Assembly: GCA_944321825.1 (NCBI GenBank)
Contig: CALUMU010000009.1
Coordinates: 30,489 to 94,488 of the forward strand
DNA from: Candidatus Amulumruptor caecigallinarius
Lineage (GTDB): Bacteria > Bacteroidota > Bacteroidia > Bacteroidales > Muribaculaceae
Length of the DNA: 64,000 bases
Reading direction: 5' to 3'
The notes beneath the pieces are model-generated. The model did not search any database, had not been told where the DNA came from, and saw only the letters and a program-made list of their open reading frames with translations. Positions within the stretch are counted from its first letter, which is position 1. Every line of letters starts with the position of its first letter. Below, one piece after another: positions 26,010 through 36,031 of the stretch. A program made the position numbers and the translations under genes.

Positions 26010-28078
26010 ATGCTGATAATAAAAACGTTACCATTCGTTTTGATGGGATTTTGTGCGCTCCTGTCATATGCAAGCGAGCCAGACTCCATCAAGGCATCAA
26101 ACCATACCAAAGAGCTAAACGAAGTGGTCGTAACCGCATCGTATCTTACCCGTGAGGACGACCATATTCTCGCTGTCCCGACCAAGGAGCAGCGCAAACA
26201 CGCCGTCACAGGATATGACCTGCTGCAAAACCTGATGATTCCGGGAATATCCGTCGACCGCGCTACAGGGAGTGTGACAACACCGGCCGGAGCTGCAACG
26301 CTCTACATAGACGGCCGCGAGGCAGACTTTCGGGAAGTCCAGTCCTTGAGACCCAAGGACATTGCACGTGTGGAATACTTCGACATACCGACGGGTAAAT
26401 ATGCAAACGACATGTCGGCTATCAACTTTGTCCTGAAAAAACTTGATAACGGAGGTTACACACACAGCTTGATGCCACGCAAGGTGTCGGTTATCTGCAT
26501 GGCGACTATAACCTGATTTCAAAATTTGTCACCGGGACAAAAAGCATCAACCTATGGGCCGGATATGCCTTGGATGACCCGGAATCATCAACGGATGAAA
26601 GGGAAACATTCTATTTCACGGATGGACGGCTGTCCAGAAACAGTTCATACAGCAATGCCGGCAACCGCAAATCGGGGGACGTGCAGGCTTCGATAAGCAA
26701 CCGTGGGAAGAAATACACATGGATGCTTCGCGGCGGTGTCTCTTGGAACGATAAGAAAAACGACGTAGACGGTGGGCTGACGGATTACCAATCGGCTGAT
26801 GCGGCTTATAACAACGGCGTCAGTCTGAACATCCATAGCCGGTTCAAGACGCTGCGTCCGAGCCTGTATTACTACGGTATGCACACGCTCTCGGACACAA
26901 AAACATTAGAGTATGTCGTGGACGGATATTACTCCCGGAACGACTACAACCGCCTGTACGACGACGGCGGACGCTCCTATAAATCATCGGTCAAGGAAGA
27001 TTATTACTACACCAAAGTAAACGCCAACTACACGATGTCATTCAACCATAAAAACAGGCTGTCGCTGATTCTCTATGAATTTCTGAGAATCAGCAGCTCG
27101 GACTATTCAGGCACCTCCAGTTACGACCAAAGCCTGCGGTCATCGGAAACAATCCTGTTTGTGGACTACTCCCAACGTCTGGGCCGATTTTTCTACGACA
27201 TCAATCCGGGGCTGTCGTTCCTTACATACCGACTGAAGGGGATGGAATCAATCGACCATCTTACACCTCGACTCCAGACAAGGATGGCGTACATGATAGA
27301 CAAGCGTCAGCAGCTCCAGTTTACATTCGCGTTAGGGAATACATACCCAAACATCAACACCATCAACAATGTCGAGCAGCAGACAGATCCGATAATAATA
27401 CTTAAAGGCAATCACGACATGGACAACTCAATACTGTTGAGTCCACGCCTCAGCTATAACCTCAACCTTAACAAGATCGCTTTGCAAGCAGGAGTTTCGT
27501 ACTTCTACCAAAATCATGCCATCGTCTCAGATTACTATATCCGTGGCGGAAACCTGATCAGCACATTCCGCGACGATTGCATCTATCATCGCCCTGCTGC
27601 CGATGTGTCGTTGACATACAAACCGTCCAAACAACTGAATCTCAACATTTCCGGCCAATGCAACGGACAACTTATCCGTGGCGGGGTCGCTCACCGCAAC
27701 CTGACCTCAGCCACCGTCCGGGCAGCAGTGAATTACTATGTCGGTGATTTTTCGTTCGGAGCCATGCTCTCCACTCCGGCCAATGATTTGGTCAACTATC
27801 AAATCGAGAGGGACACATATTGGCGTTATCAGCTGTCAGCCATGTGGACCCACGGAAACTGGGCTGTCGAGGCTAATGCCAACAATCTGTTCATGATGAA
27901 CAACGACATTACCGACGAGCTGTCTACTCCGGCCTACTCATTCAGACAAACCGATTGGAACAGGCGGTACAACCAGTATGCAACGCTCAAAGTCGTATAT
28001 AGTTTCGACTACGGCAAAAAGACCTCCAAGTCCCCCAAGTACGAACGAGTGGAAAGCGAAAGCGCAATCTTGAAATAG
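26010..28078 (+). pseudogene. Third outer membrane barrel gene, frameshifted
   Basis: A signal peptide (MLIIKTLPFVLMGFCALLSY), plug start (KELNEVVVTASYLTRED) and YIDGREADFREVQSLRPKDI identify a TonB-receptor-like plug. The frame then breaks at ACACACACA (26458-26466) and stops at 26514-26516. From 26468 another frame continues LDATQGVGYLHGDYNLISKF and runs to 28078 as a normal barrel ending TLKVVYSFDYGKKTSK. Removing one AC pair would restore a single frame of about 690 residues. This may be a true pseudogene, a switchable gene or a sequencing error. It shares architecture with the barrel at 17911-19989. Confidence 0.8.
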
Positions 28079-28158
28079 AACTCAGTCTGAGGTATAACTT
28101 CGGCCGGGGCAAAGCCAAGAGGTCATCCAATGCCTACATCACCGACACCGAAAAATAG
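28072..28158 (+). pseudogene. Extra barrel C-terminus after the stop
   Basis: In a third frame these bases encode EIELSLRYNFGRGKAKRSSN and a short tail ending before TAG at 28156-28158. This looks like the last beta-strand of another outer membrane barrel. The preceding gene already has a complete C-terminus, so this is probably the remnant of a lost paralogue. Confidence 0.45.
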
Positions 28159-28188
28159 CCTATGGCGACACAAAATAACGATTGCCGG

Positions 28189-30996
28189 TCACTCAGAGTC
28201 GCCATCCGCCCTCATGGTATCGTCATCAGGCATGTAGTCGATTAGAAACTGCACCAATGACTGCTTTTCCGCAAGGTTGAATTTTTTGCGGAGACGGTAA
28301 CGGGCTGCTTCTACACCACGGACAGTGAGATTGGCGAAGTCTGCAATTTCCTTGGTGGAAAGGTTAAGGCGCAGCAATGCGCAAAATTTAAGGTCGCTGG
28401 GGGTCAGAGCCGGGAACGAAGCACGCAGATTACGGAAAAAGTGTTCGTGGATCAAATCGAAATTCTGCTCGAACACGCTCCAAAATTCCCGGCTGTTGGT
28501 CTGGTTCGACTCTATCTTCCGTAGCATTTCGGCGGCAAGCTTAGTGTCTTTGCCACCCTGCCGGCGGCGGTCGTTGAGGCTCTCTTTCAGACTGTCGATT
28601 ACCTGCTGTTTTGACGAGACATTCAGAGCCATCGACGCAAGCTCTTTGCCTTTGGCGGTGAGTTCGGATTCAAGCAGCCGCGCCCGCTGCTCAGCGATGA
28701 TTTTCTCCTGCTCCATAAGCATTTTCTGCTTTTCGACCTCTTTTATCTCGAAATCCGCCTTCTGCCGGCGTAATTTCCATTTGACTCTGACCTGGGTTAT
28801 TATCCAGATTATAGCTACAGCGGCAATCAGATACGAAACCCAAGCCCACCATCTCAGATACCATGGAGTAGGCACTTTAAATTCAACGGCAATAATGTTA
28901 CTGTCCCCGCGTATATAGTCCTTAGCCTTTGCTATCAACTTGTAGTTGCCGCTTTTAAGATTGTGGAATGTCACCGTCGGGGCAGTGTTTGACGTTTTTA
29001 CCAAAACATCATCACCACGTATCAAACAGAACTCGAAGCTTGCCGAATTTTCGTAATTAGGATATGAAAAAGTAAACCTCACGACACCTGACAGCAGACC
29101 GTTTGTTGCATCGGCAAGTGTCACAGGCTGGAATCCATTAGCCGCATACGACTCTATCTTTGACAGATGCATCGACGGAGCGGCACTGCCTTTGTCATAA
29201 AAATCAGCAATCCTGACTTTCGCCACCGTCCCATTGAGGTTGAGGTATGAAACTCCATCGTTGTCCACATATACTTTGCCGTTGGTATAGTTGTTGCTTT
29301 TGGGAAATAGTTTCAGAGGGATAGACAGCTCTAATTGGAAATGCCCCTTATAGAAGCTCACCAAATAGTAAGCGTCTATGGTGGATAGCCACGCCGCCGT
29401 GTCATTGACCGCCGTAGCCGAGCAGATGTTCTTGATCGACGGAAGATCCACATTGATAGGATGGTCGCTCCTGAACCGTTCGGTAGTCTCATCAAACGTG
29501 TACAGCGAATCCCCGTCAGTGAAAACGGTCCTGCCACATATCCTCATGACCCCGTAATTACGTCTGTTGGAAGGGCTGCCGACTGTTGAAAACGTCTTTG
29601 TGGCGGCTCTCTTCAAATCATGAGAAAGCCTGATTTTCAAAATGCCCTTATTGAAATGTACACCCCAGATGGTGCCGTCGTTATCTATCACAGTTTGACG
29701 CAAAGGGGCTCCGAATCCTGCCACAGTATCTGTCAGTTCCCATAAACCTTGCAGATTCTTTTTAAACACCCGGAGAGAGAGATACGACGATTGGACTAAC
29801 ACATCATGGCCGTTGACATGCCCACGCACTATCCCCGTCGAATTGTCAGGATAAACGTACTCTCGACCTTTCCAATCCCGTATCAAGGTGATGCGGTTAT
29901 TGGCGATGAAAGTAGTCCCGTCATAAGTGGAAATGTCCCAGTTCTGCCCTTTGAGCATATGGTTTTCGGTAATCGTGGAAGATGCCTCGGAATACTGGTA
30001 GAACCCATTGTTAGTGGCGATACATAAATCACCTCCCGGCTTGCCGACGCTGTAAACCATGCCCAATGCAGGTTCGTCCTTGTCAAGAGTCAACATATCG
30101 ACAGGAAATCCGTTATGGATCAAGCCGATGCCGTCATCGAGCATCACCCACACATTGTCGTTCTTATCAGTATACAGCCCCAAGACCGAATTGTTGGGCA
30201 ATCCGTGAGCCGAATCGAAGTGCATGACATGGCTTCCGTGTTTGTCGATGACATACAAGCCATTTTGCAGCGTACCGATCCACAATAAGCCATTTGCAGT
30301 ATTTGTCACCCTGTTGACACCGGCAGATACAAGTACCTGATCTATGTCTGTCGGAAATTTAGTCAGCTGCCCCGATTCGTAACGGAAGATTCCGGCATAT
30401 TCGCTTACAAGAAGCAGCCCCGAGACTCCCGAAAGCGCATTTACAGAAATCACATCGGCATCAGCCAGCTCACTACGTGAAAACAGGCATTTCCAGACAC
30501 CTTTATCATACGAATAGAAGCCGTCATCGACCATTTGCGCATAAAGGGCTCCACCAGATGAAAACAGGTATAGCGGCTTTAGACCCACAGGGAGCGGCAG
30601 TATATCCGCCTTTTTACCGTCATAGGCAAATATCGACTTGAACGTCTGGAAATACAATCTCTCTCCACATCTGACTATATTCCAGACATCTTCATTTTCA
30701 ATCGTGTAATTTCTGACGGAGTCCGACAAGGATGTGTATGAAAAAGACCCCAGTTCATTTTTCGTGAAGTACCCGAACTCCTCAAATGCCCCGACATATA
30801 TGCGGTCACCCTCAGAACGCACCGAACGTATCACACTGTAACCGGGGATGCTCTGGCAATCCCATGTATATCCGTCGAACGACATCATCCCGGCATTGTT
30901 GGCGAAATACATCACTCCTGCATCGTCCTGGGTGCATTGCCAGTTTTGAGCTTCCCCCTTATAGTCCCTTGTGGAGAAGGCCGTCACAATCGGCAT
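28189..30996 (-). CDS. Propeller/Y_Y_Y sensor with LuxR helix-turn-helix, glucan locus regulator
   Basis: The 935-residue part visible from the internal ATG has a repeated beta-propeller sensor (about 1-600) and a Y_Y_Y-like domain (about 630-710). A membrane helix follows (712-735, WAWVSYLIAAVAIIWIITQV), then a coiled coil (about 740-790) and a LuxR-type helix-turn-helix (860-930, LSTKEIADFANLTVRGVEAA). There is no kinase or receiver, so sensing outside is linked directly to DNA binding inside. It needs a signal peptide, which this start lacks. The missing signal is encoded upstream across a GATA repeat in another frame (ATG at 31087). In the sequenced state the full form is off. It is divergent from susC and probably controls that locus. 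Confidence 0.85.
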   Translation of the reverse strand: MPIVTAFSTRDYKGEAQNWQCTQDDAGVMYFANNAGMMSFDGYTWDCQSIPGYSVIRSVRSEGDRIYVGAFEEFGYFTKNELGSFSYTSLSDSVRNYTIENEDVWNIVRCGERLYFQTFKSIFAYDGKKADILPLPVGLKPLYLFSSGGALYAQMVDDGFYSYDKGVWKCLFSRSELADADVISVNALSGVSGLLLVSEYAGIFRYESGQLTKFPTDIDQVLVSAGVNRVTNTANGLLWIGTLQNGLYVIDKHGSHVMHFDSAHGLPNNSVLGLYTDKNDNVWVMLDDGIGLIHNGFPVDMLTLDKDEPALGMVYSVGKPGGDLCIATNNGFYQYSEASSTITENHMLKGQNWDISTYDGTTFIANNRITLIRDWKGREYVYPDNSTGIVRGHVNGHDVLVQSSYLSLRVFKKNLQGLWELTDTVAGFGAPLRQTVIDNDGTIWGVHFNKGILKIRLSHDLKRAATKTFSTVGSPSNRRNYGVMRICGRTVFTDGDSLYTFDETTERFRSDHPINVDLPSIKNICSATAVNDTAAWLSTIDAYYLVSFYKGHFQLELSIPLKLFPKSNNYTNGKVYVDNDGVSYLNLNGTVAKVRIADFYDKGSAAPSMHLSKIESYAANGFQPVTLADATNGLLSGVVRFTFSYPNYENSASFEFCLIRGDDVLVKTSNTAPTVTFHNLKSGNYKLIAKAKDYIRGDSNIIAVEFKVPTPWYLRWWAWVSYLIAAVAIIWIITQVRVKWKLRRQKADFEIKEVEKQKMLMEQEKIIAEQRARLLESELTAKGKELASMALNVSSKQQVIDSLKESLNDRRRQGGKDTKLAAEMLRKIESNQTNSREFWSVFEQNFDLIHEHFFRNLRASFPALTPSDLKFCALLRLNLSTKEIADFANLTVRGVEAARYRLRKKFNLAEKQSLVQFLIDYMPDDDTMRADGDSE

Positions 30997-31035
30997 GAAA
31001 TGCGCAGCCGACGCTTGCGAAGAAGCTACTGCTAT

Positions 31036-31074
<39 letters not shown>

Positions 31075-31081
31075 GTCGGAA

Positions 31082-31108
31082 TCTCATGGTTGGATGGTCT
31101 CATGGTTG
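31082..31108 (-). repeat. Duplicated start-codon segment upstream of the GATA tract
   Basis: CAACCATGAGA on the minus strand occurs twice, 16 bases apart (31098-31108 and 31082-31092), each with an ATG (31103 and 31087). Since 16 is not a multiple of three, the two starts read different frames. Between them they cover two of the three repeat-length phases. Confidence 0.85.
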
Positions 31109-31133
31109 AATCAAGGCTTTAACGACTCTTGTG

Positions 31134-31141
31134 CAAAGTTA
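31134..31141 (-). promoter_or_regulatory. Promoter -7 element of the phase-variable regulator
   Basis: Minus-strand TAACTTTG fits TAnnTTTG, with TTGTTG about 17-20 bases further up (31158-31163). It lies 31 bases before the distal ATG (31103), supporting transcription through both ATGs and the repeat. The rest of the region to 31368 is AT-rich; ATGCA-TAAG-TGCAT (31189-31202) is a possible operator shared with susC. Confidence 0.6.
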
Positions 31142-31368
31142 AAAAATATTCCTAAATCAACAAAATTCAGTTTAAATATAATATACTGATGCATAAGTGC
31201 ATACACTTGTCAAACGTAGTAAAACAGTAGTATGCCGTATAAGAAACGTAGCATAATAGTGGTCAGAAATTTCGTTAAAAAATCAGTTCATACTAATCTT
31301 GCACTGGATTTGGATGAGACTCGTATCCATTGAAAAACAAAACACATCTTTACTTAAATTTATCAATC

Positions 31369-34300
31369 ATGAAAAAAACTCTATTGGCTATGTTTGTGGC
31401 CTTGGTCACGTGTCTTGTGAGCGCAGCCGCTTCCAAGACGACTGTTTCCGGCACAGTGGTAGATCCGTCGGGCGAACCTCTAATAGGAGTAGCCGTTGCC
31501 GTTGTGGGCAACAATACGATGGGTACTACGACGGACATAGATGGTAATTTCACATTGGCAGATCTTCCCGAAAACACAATCCTCCGCTTCTCATATGTGG
31601 GATATGTCAGCCAGGAAATCAAAGTCGACAACCGCAGTCATATCGATGTGACGCTGTCGGAGGATAACCAGGTCCTTGATGAAGTCGTCGTAATCGGTTA
31701 TGGTTCGGCTAAATCAAAGGATCTGACCGCGCCTATCACAGTGGTTAAAGGTGAGGACATAGCAGTGACACCTACTTCATCACCGATGAGTGCGCTCACA
31801 GGAAAGGTACCCGGCGTAAATATCCTCAACAGCGGTACCCCGGGAGAATCTCCCAAGGTGCAGATTCGCGGTATAGGCTCTTTCTCTGGTTCAGAGCCTC
31901 TTTATGTGGTCGACGGAGTGTTTTATGACAACATCCAGTTCCTTAACAATGACGACATCGCAGATATGTCGATTCTCAAGGACGCATCTTCAGCCGCCAT
32001 CTACGGTGTAAAGGCAGCCAACGGCGTTGTCATCATCACGACAAAACACGGCCGTAAGAATATGCCTGCGAAAATCAGATATAATATGTACGTAGGCTTT
32101 TCAAAGGCAACAAACGTGCTTAAGATGGCCAACTCCCACGAGTATGCCACGATGCTGATGGAAGCAAACCCCGATGCCTACAAATCATATCTCCAGGCAT
32201 CGATCGATGCCTATGGCGGCAACATGGGCGACCTGACATTCGGTGCCGACACCGACTGGTACGACCAGCTCCTGCGCACAGGCTTCGTAACCAACCACGG
32301 CCTTACCATTTCCGGCGGCTCCGAACGTGCCACTTATTCTTTGGGCTTGAACTACCTCTATCAAGAAGGTATACTTAACTCCGACAACTCGTATGACCGC
32401 TTGAACTTCCGCGCTCAAGTCGACTACGATGCGACGAACTGGTTGAAGGTCGGATTCAACGGCGTGTTCGGCAAGTCCAAGCAGGTGCTTCCCAACAACG
32501 CAGCATGGGAAACCGCATTTAACATGCCCCAAATAATGCCTGTCATGAACACTACTGAAAATCCGTCGGTGTTCCCCGAACAATATGCCTCTCCGCAAGC
32601 CCTCGGCTTCGGATCTAACTTCAGAAACCCTGTCGCAACTGCCGATTATTACAATTCGCAGAACGACACTTATCAGGCACTGACCAATTTCTTTGCCCAG
32701 TTCACTATCCTCCCCGAGAAACTTGACTTCCGCACAAGCTATGGCTACGATTTCTCAAGCATCAAGGGGAAAACCGTTGTCGAACCATATTTCGTAAGCA
32801 CCGAGCAGCAGGCTAATACATCTTCGCTTACAAAAAGCCGGACCCAATACAACAAGTGGGTATGGGACAATGTGCTTACGTATAAAGACCGGGTAGGAAA
32901 GCACTCTTTCGGAGCCATGGTCGGCTACTCCATGCGTCAGGACAGCTATGACTTCCTGGAAGGGACGGTCAACGGCATCCCCACCGGCAAGCCGGAATAC
33001 GAATATATCACACAAGGCGACCCTGACACCAGCCGCGCATCGGATGACGGAACACGCTACCGCAGCCAGTCGATATTCGGCCGTTTCAACTACGATTTCG
33101 ATTCCCGCTATCTCCTGATGGTGACAATGCGTGCCGACGGCTCGTCGAAATATCAAGAGAAATGGGGCTATTTCCCATCAGTAGGAGCCGCCTGGAATAT
33201 TTCAAACGAAAGCTTCATGAAGGGACAGAAGTGGGCCGACTATCTGAAACTGCGTGCAAGCTGGGGACGCCTCGGTAATGACAATGTCGACGCCAGCGAT
33301 GGCTTCGCGTCGATCACGACCGGCATGGATGCATCGGGCGTATTCGGCAACAATATCCTGCCGGGCTATCAAAACACCACCTACTTCTCTTGGCTGAAAT
33401 GGGAAGTCGTCAGCGAAACGAATGTCGGCTTCGCATATTCGGCTCTCAATAGCCGCCTGAATGTCGATTTCGACTACTTCTACCGCCTGACATCCAATGC
33501 AGTAATTTCGCCACTCCTGCCTTTCAGCACCCAGACCCTCGCCGGCAACTATGGCAAAATCTCGAATCAGGGCGTGGACCTCTCTATTAACTGGAGCGAC
33601 AAAGTCAGCGATTTCAGCTACACCGCAGGCTTCAACATGTCGACTCTCCGCAACCGTGTCAAAGACCTTGGAGGACCGTCAGCGATATTCGGTGGAAAGA
33701 CTGTCAACATCGTCGGAGAGCGCATGAACTCGTTCTACGGATATAAGGTCATCGGTGTTTACCAGACCCCAGAGCAGTGCGCCGCCGACCCGATCGCAGT
33801 CGCTAACAATCTCCAGCCGGGCGACTTCATTTATGAAGATGTCAATAACGACGGCGTGATAGACGGCTCAGACCGCCAGACCCTCGGCTCTTATCTGCCC
33901 TCGCTCACTTATGGATTCCATTTCGGGTTCCAGTGGAAAGGTTTCGATTTCGATATCGCCACCTACGGACAGCATGGAGCAAAACTCTTCAACCGCAAAC
34001 GCCAGCTGCGCTATGCACAGGCCAACTACAACTTCGACCACGACCAGTATGCTAACCGATGGACAGGACCGGGCTCTACAAATGAGTATCCCTCTGCTGC
34101 CGCTCTCACCAGGAGCTGGAACGTAAATTCCTCCGCAACGTCCACAAACAGCTACTTTGTCGAGTCAGCCGACTTTTTCCGGGTACAGAACATCACCATC
34201 GGATATACATTCCGCAATATCAAGATGGGTTCCTACACAATGCCGAGCCTTAGAGTGTACGCTAATGCCGACCGCCCATTCTCATTCTTCAGCGCCAACG

Positions 34301-34395
34301 CGTTCTCGCCTGAATTAAGCGATCCCGAGGGTTGGGATACCCAGGTCTACCCTCTCAGCTCGACATGGACCCTCGGCGTGCAAATAGACTTCTAA
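31369..34395 (+). CDS. susC: SusC-family TonB-dependent glycan transporter
   Basis: Imports oligosaccharides through the outer membrane together with SusD. The 1008-residue protein has a signal peptide (MKKTLLAMFVALVTCLVSAA), a carboxypeptidase-like domain (VSGTVVDPSGEPLIGVAVAV), a TonB box region (LDEVVVIGYG), a plug with VPGVNILNSGTPGESPKVQI and YVDGVFYDN, and the SusC barrel. The ATG at 31369 was chosen over an upstream TTG. susD follows after 36 bases. The enzymes downstream suggest a beta-1,2-glucan substrate. Confidence 0.95.
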   Translation: MKKTLLAMFVALVTCLVSAAASKTTVSGTVVDPSGEPLIGVAVAVVGNNTMGTTTDIDGNFTLADLPENTILRFSYVGYVSQEIKVDNRSHIDVTLSEDNQVLDEVVVIGYGSAKSKDLTAPITVVKGEDIAVTPTSSPMSALTGKVPGVNILNSGTPGESPKVQIRGIGSFSGSEPLYVVDGVFYDNIQFLNNDDIADMSILKDASSAAIYGVKAANGVVIITTKHGRKNMPAKIRYNMYVGFSKATNVLKMANSHEYATMLMEANPDAYKSYLQASIDAYGGNMGDLTFGADTDWYDQLLRTGFVTNHGLTISGGSERATYSLGLNYLYQEGILNSDNSYDRLNFRAQVDYDATNWLKVGFNGVFGKSKQVLPNNAAWETAFNMPQIMPVMNTTENPSVFPEQYASPQALGFGSNFRNPVATADYYNSQNDTYQALTNFFAQFTILPEKLDFRTSYGYDFSSIKGKTVVEPYFVSTEQQANTSSLTKSRTQYNKWVWDNVLTYKDRVGKHSFGAMVGYSMRQDSYDFLEGTVNGIPTGKPEYEYITQGDPDTSRASDDGTRYRSQSIFGRFNYDFDSRYLLMVTMRADGSSKYQEKWGYFPSVGAAWNISNESFMKGQKWADYLKLRASWGRLGNDNVDASDGFASITTGMDASGVFGNNILPGYQNTTYFSWLKWEVVSETNVGFAYSALNSRLNVDFDYFYRLTSNAVISPLLPFSTQTLAGNYGKISNQGVDLSINWSDKVSDFSYTAGFNMSTLRNRVKDLGGPSAIFGGKTVNIVGERMNSFYGYKVIGVYQTPEQCAADPIAVANNLQPGDFIYEDVNNDGVIDGSDRQTLGSYLPSLTYGFHFGFQWKGFDFDIATYGQHGAKLFNRKRQLRYAQANYNFDHDQYANRWTGPGSTNEYPSAAALTRSWNVNSSATSTNSYFVESADFFRVQNITIGYTFRNIKMGSYTMPSLRVYANADRPFSFFSANAFSPELSDPEGWDTQVYPLSSTWTLGVQIDF

Positions 34396-34431
34396 GTAAC
34401 CCGCAATACTGACCAAAAACCTAATATCACA

Positions 34432-35931
34432 ATGAAATCAATCAATAAAATCATAATAGCTGTCGCAACCTTGGCTATGACTACAGCCATGACTAGCTGC
34501 GACTATCTCGAAATAGAGCCGGAGAACTCCGTGCCTGAAGAGAGCGTCGATTTCACAAAGACCGAGGACATGTACCAACCGGTGAGCGGTGTCTATGCTG
34601 CAATCCGCACCAAGGGTATGCACTGGATTATCAACCTGATGTCGGTGGTACGTGACGGCGATGTCTGGTCAGGGCGTGTGGACGACCAGGCCGACCTGCT
34701 GACTATCGGACGGAAATATGAGTACAACAACTCATTCTGGGGTTTCAACGAAATGTGGACCCAGTATTACGGCATAATCAAGGTCGCCAATGCCGCATTG
34801 GTATCCCTCGACAGTTATGCTCAATACATCACATCCGATGCCGATATGCAGAAGTATCGTTCGTATCGCGGCGAAGTGCTGATACTGCGTTCCTATGCAT
34901 ATTACCGCCTCTGCCAGTATTTCGGCGACGTCACGATACTGGATTCCAACTCTCAGACAGATATGCGCCGCTCGACACGCAACGTCGTGTACCAGTATGT
35001 GCTGAGAGACCTTGACGAGGCAGCACGAGAGTGTGCCGATTCCCGCCCCGACCAGATGGAACACATCGGTGCCGTGACAAGATGGACGGCAAAAGCCCTT
35101 GCTGCAAAGATATATCTGAACATGGGCAACTATTCAATGGTCGAGACGCTGACGGGAGAAATCATCAATTCCGGCAAATTCGACTTATATCCCGATTTCT
35201 ACCAGCTGTTCAAGATACCCGGCAAACTGTGCGAAGAGTCGCTCTTTGAATGTCAGGCTACCGACTTCGGCATGGGTTCTGGCGACTATGTAGGAGTCGA
35301 CCAGTTCTTCAACTGCGCCGGTCCGAATATTTCCAACCAGGATACCGAGCTGAAAAGCACAGAGGGATGGAACTTCATCGGATATGAGAAATCATTCCGC
35401 GACTGGGCGTATGGCCGTGGTGAGACAATCCGGGCCACGACATCGTTCCTTAACGCCGGCGAGACCCAGCCTTCAGGCGACTTGATCGGCAGAAACGGCA
35501 ATCCCGACAACACCGACTGCTGGAACGGCAAATTCTACGTTCCTCTCAGCCAGTTTACTCCGGGACGTACGACCTACGGCAACAACAACAATGTGCGCAT
35601 CCTGCGCTTTGCCGACGTGCTTCTGATGAATGCCGAGGCACTTGTGCGTCAAGGCAAAGATGGCGATACCCCCTTCAACAGGGTGCGCATACGCGCAAAG
35701 ATGCCTACTATCAGCGGTGTCACCGTGGAGCAGATTCTTGACGAACGCCGCATGGAGCTGTGCTGCGAATGGGGTGAAAGATACAACGACCTCGTGCGTA
35801 CAGGAATGGCAGGCTCAGTGCTCGGACCTAACGGCTGGACTGAGGCAAAGACTTATTTCCCGATTCCTTTCCAGCAGAAAGACCTGGCTCCGGACCTCAA
35901 CGACGAGCCTTACACAGAGCTGATATACTAA
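34432..35931 (+). CDS. susD: SusD-family surface glycan-binding lipoprotein
   Basis: The cell-surface lid of the SusC transporter. 499 residues; the lipobox AMTSC gives the lipidated cysteine near residue 23. The N-terminal stretch DYLEIEPENSVPEES and the tetratricopeptide-like helices with LRSYAYYRLCQYFGDV are typical, as is the C-terminal ILDERRMELCCEWGERYNDL. It is followed by a long stem-loop before the glycosidase genes. Confidence 0.95.
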   Translation: MKSINKIIIAVATLAMTTAMTSCDYLEIEPENSVPEESVDFTKTEDMYQPVSGVYAAIRTKGMHWIINLMSVVRDGDVWSGRVDDQADLLTIGRKYEYNNSFWGFNEMWTQYYGIIKVANAALVSLDSYAQYITSDADMQKYRSYRGEVLILRSYAYYRLCQYFGDVTILDSNSQTDMRRSTRNVVYQYVLRDLDEAARECADSRPDQMEHIGAVTRWTAKALAAKIYLNMGNYSMVETLTGEIINSGKFDLYPDFYQLFKIPGKLCEESLFECQATDFGMGSGDYVGVDQFFNCAGPNISNQDTELKSTEGWNFIGYEKSFRDWAYGRGETIRATTSFLNAGETQPSGDLIGRNGNPDNTDCWNGKFYVPLSQFTPGRTTYGNNNNVRILRFADVLLMNAEALVRQGKDGDTPFNRVRIRAKMPTISGVTVEQILDERRMELCCEWGERYNDLVRTGMAGSVLGPNGWTEAKTYFPIPFQQKDLAPDLNDEPYTELIY

Positions 35932-35941
35932 CCACAGATAG

Positions 35942-35997
35942 CCTTGTCAGGATTGCCGTTTTGACATGCAAAATGCTAAAACGGCAATCCGACAAGG
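35942..35997 (+). terminator. Long stem-loop between susD and the GH144 gene
   Basis: Arms 35942-35962 and 35978-35997 pair over 20 bp with a single bulged A (35949) and a 15-base loop. It begins 11 bases after the susD stop. No T-run follows, so an RNA-processing, stabilising or partial-termination role between transport and enzyme genes is likelier than full termination. Confidence 0.65.
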
Positions 35998-36031
35998 TCC
36001 ACAATACCGTAACACGAAAAATGATTATAGA

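Noticed and set aside
28189..30996. Hybrid two-component system (HTCS) regulator
   Set aside because: Propeller and Y_Y_Y domains suggest it, but there is no histidine kinase or receiver domain; the coiled coil leads straight to a LuxR-type helix-turn-helix.
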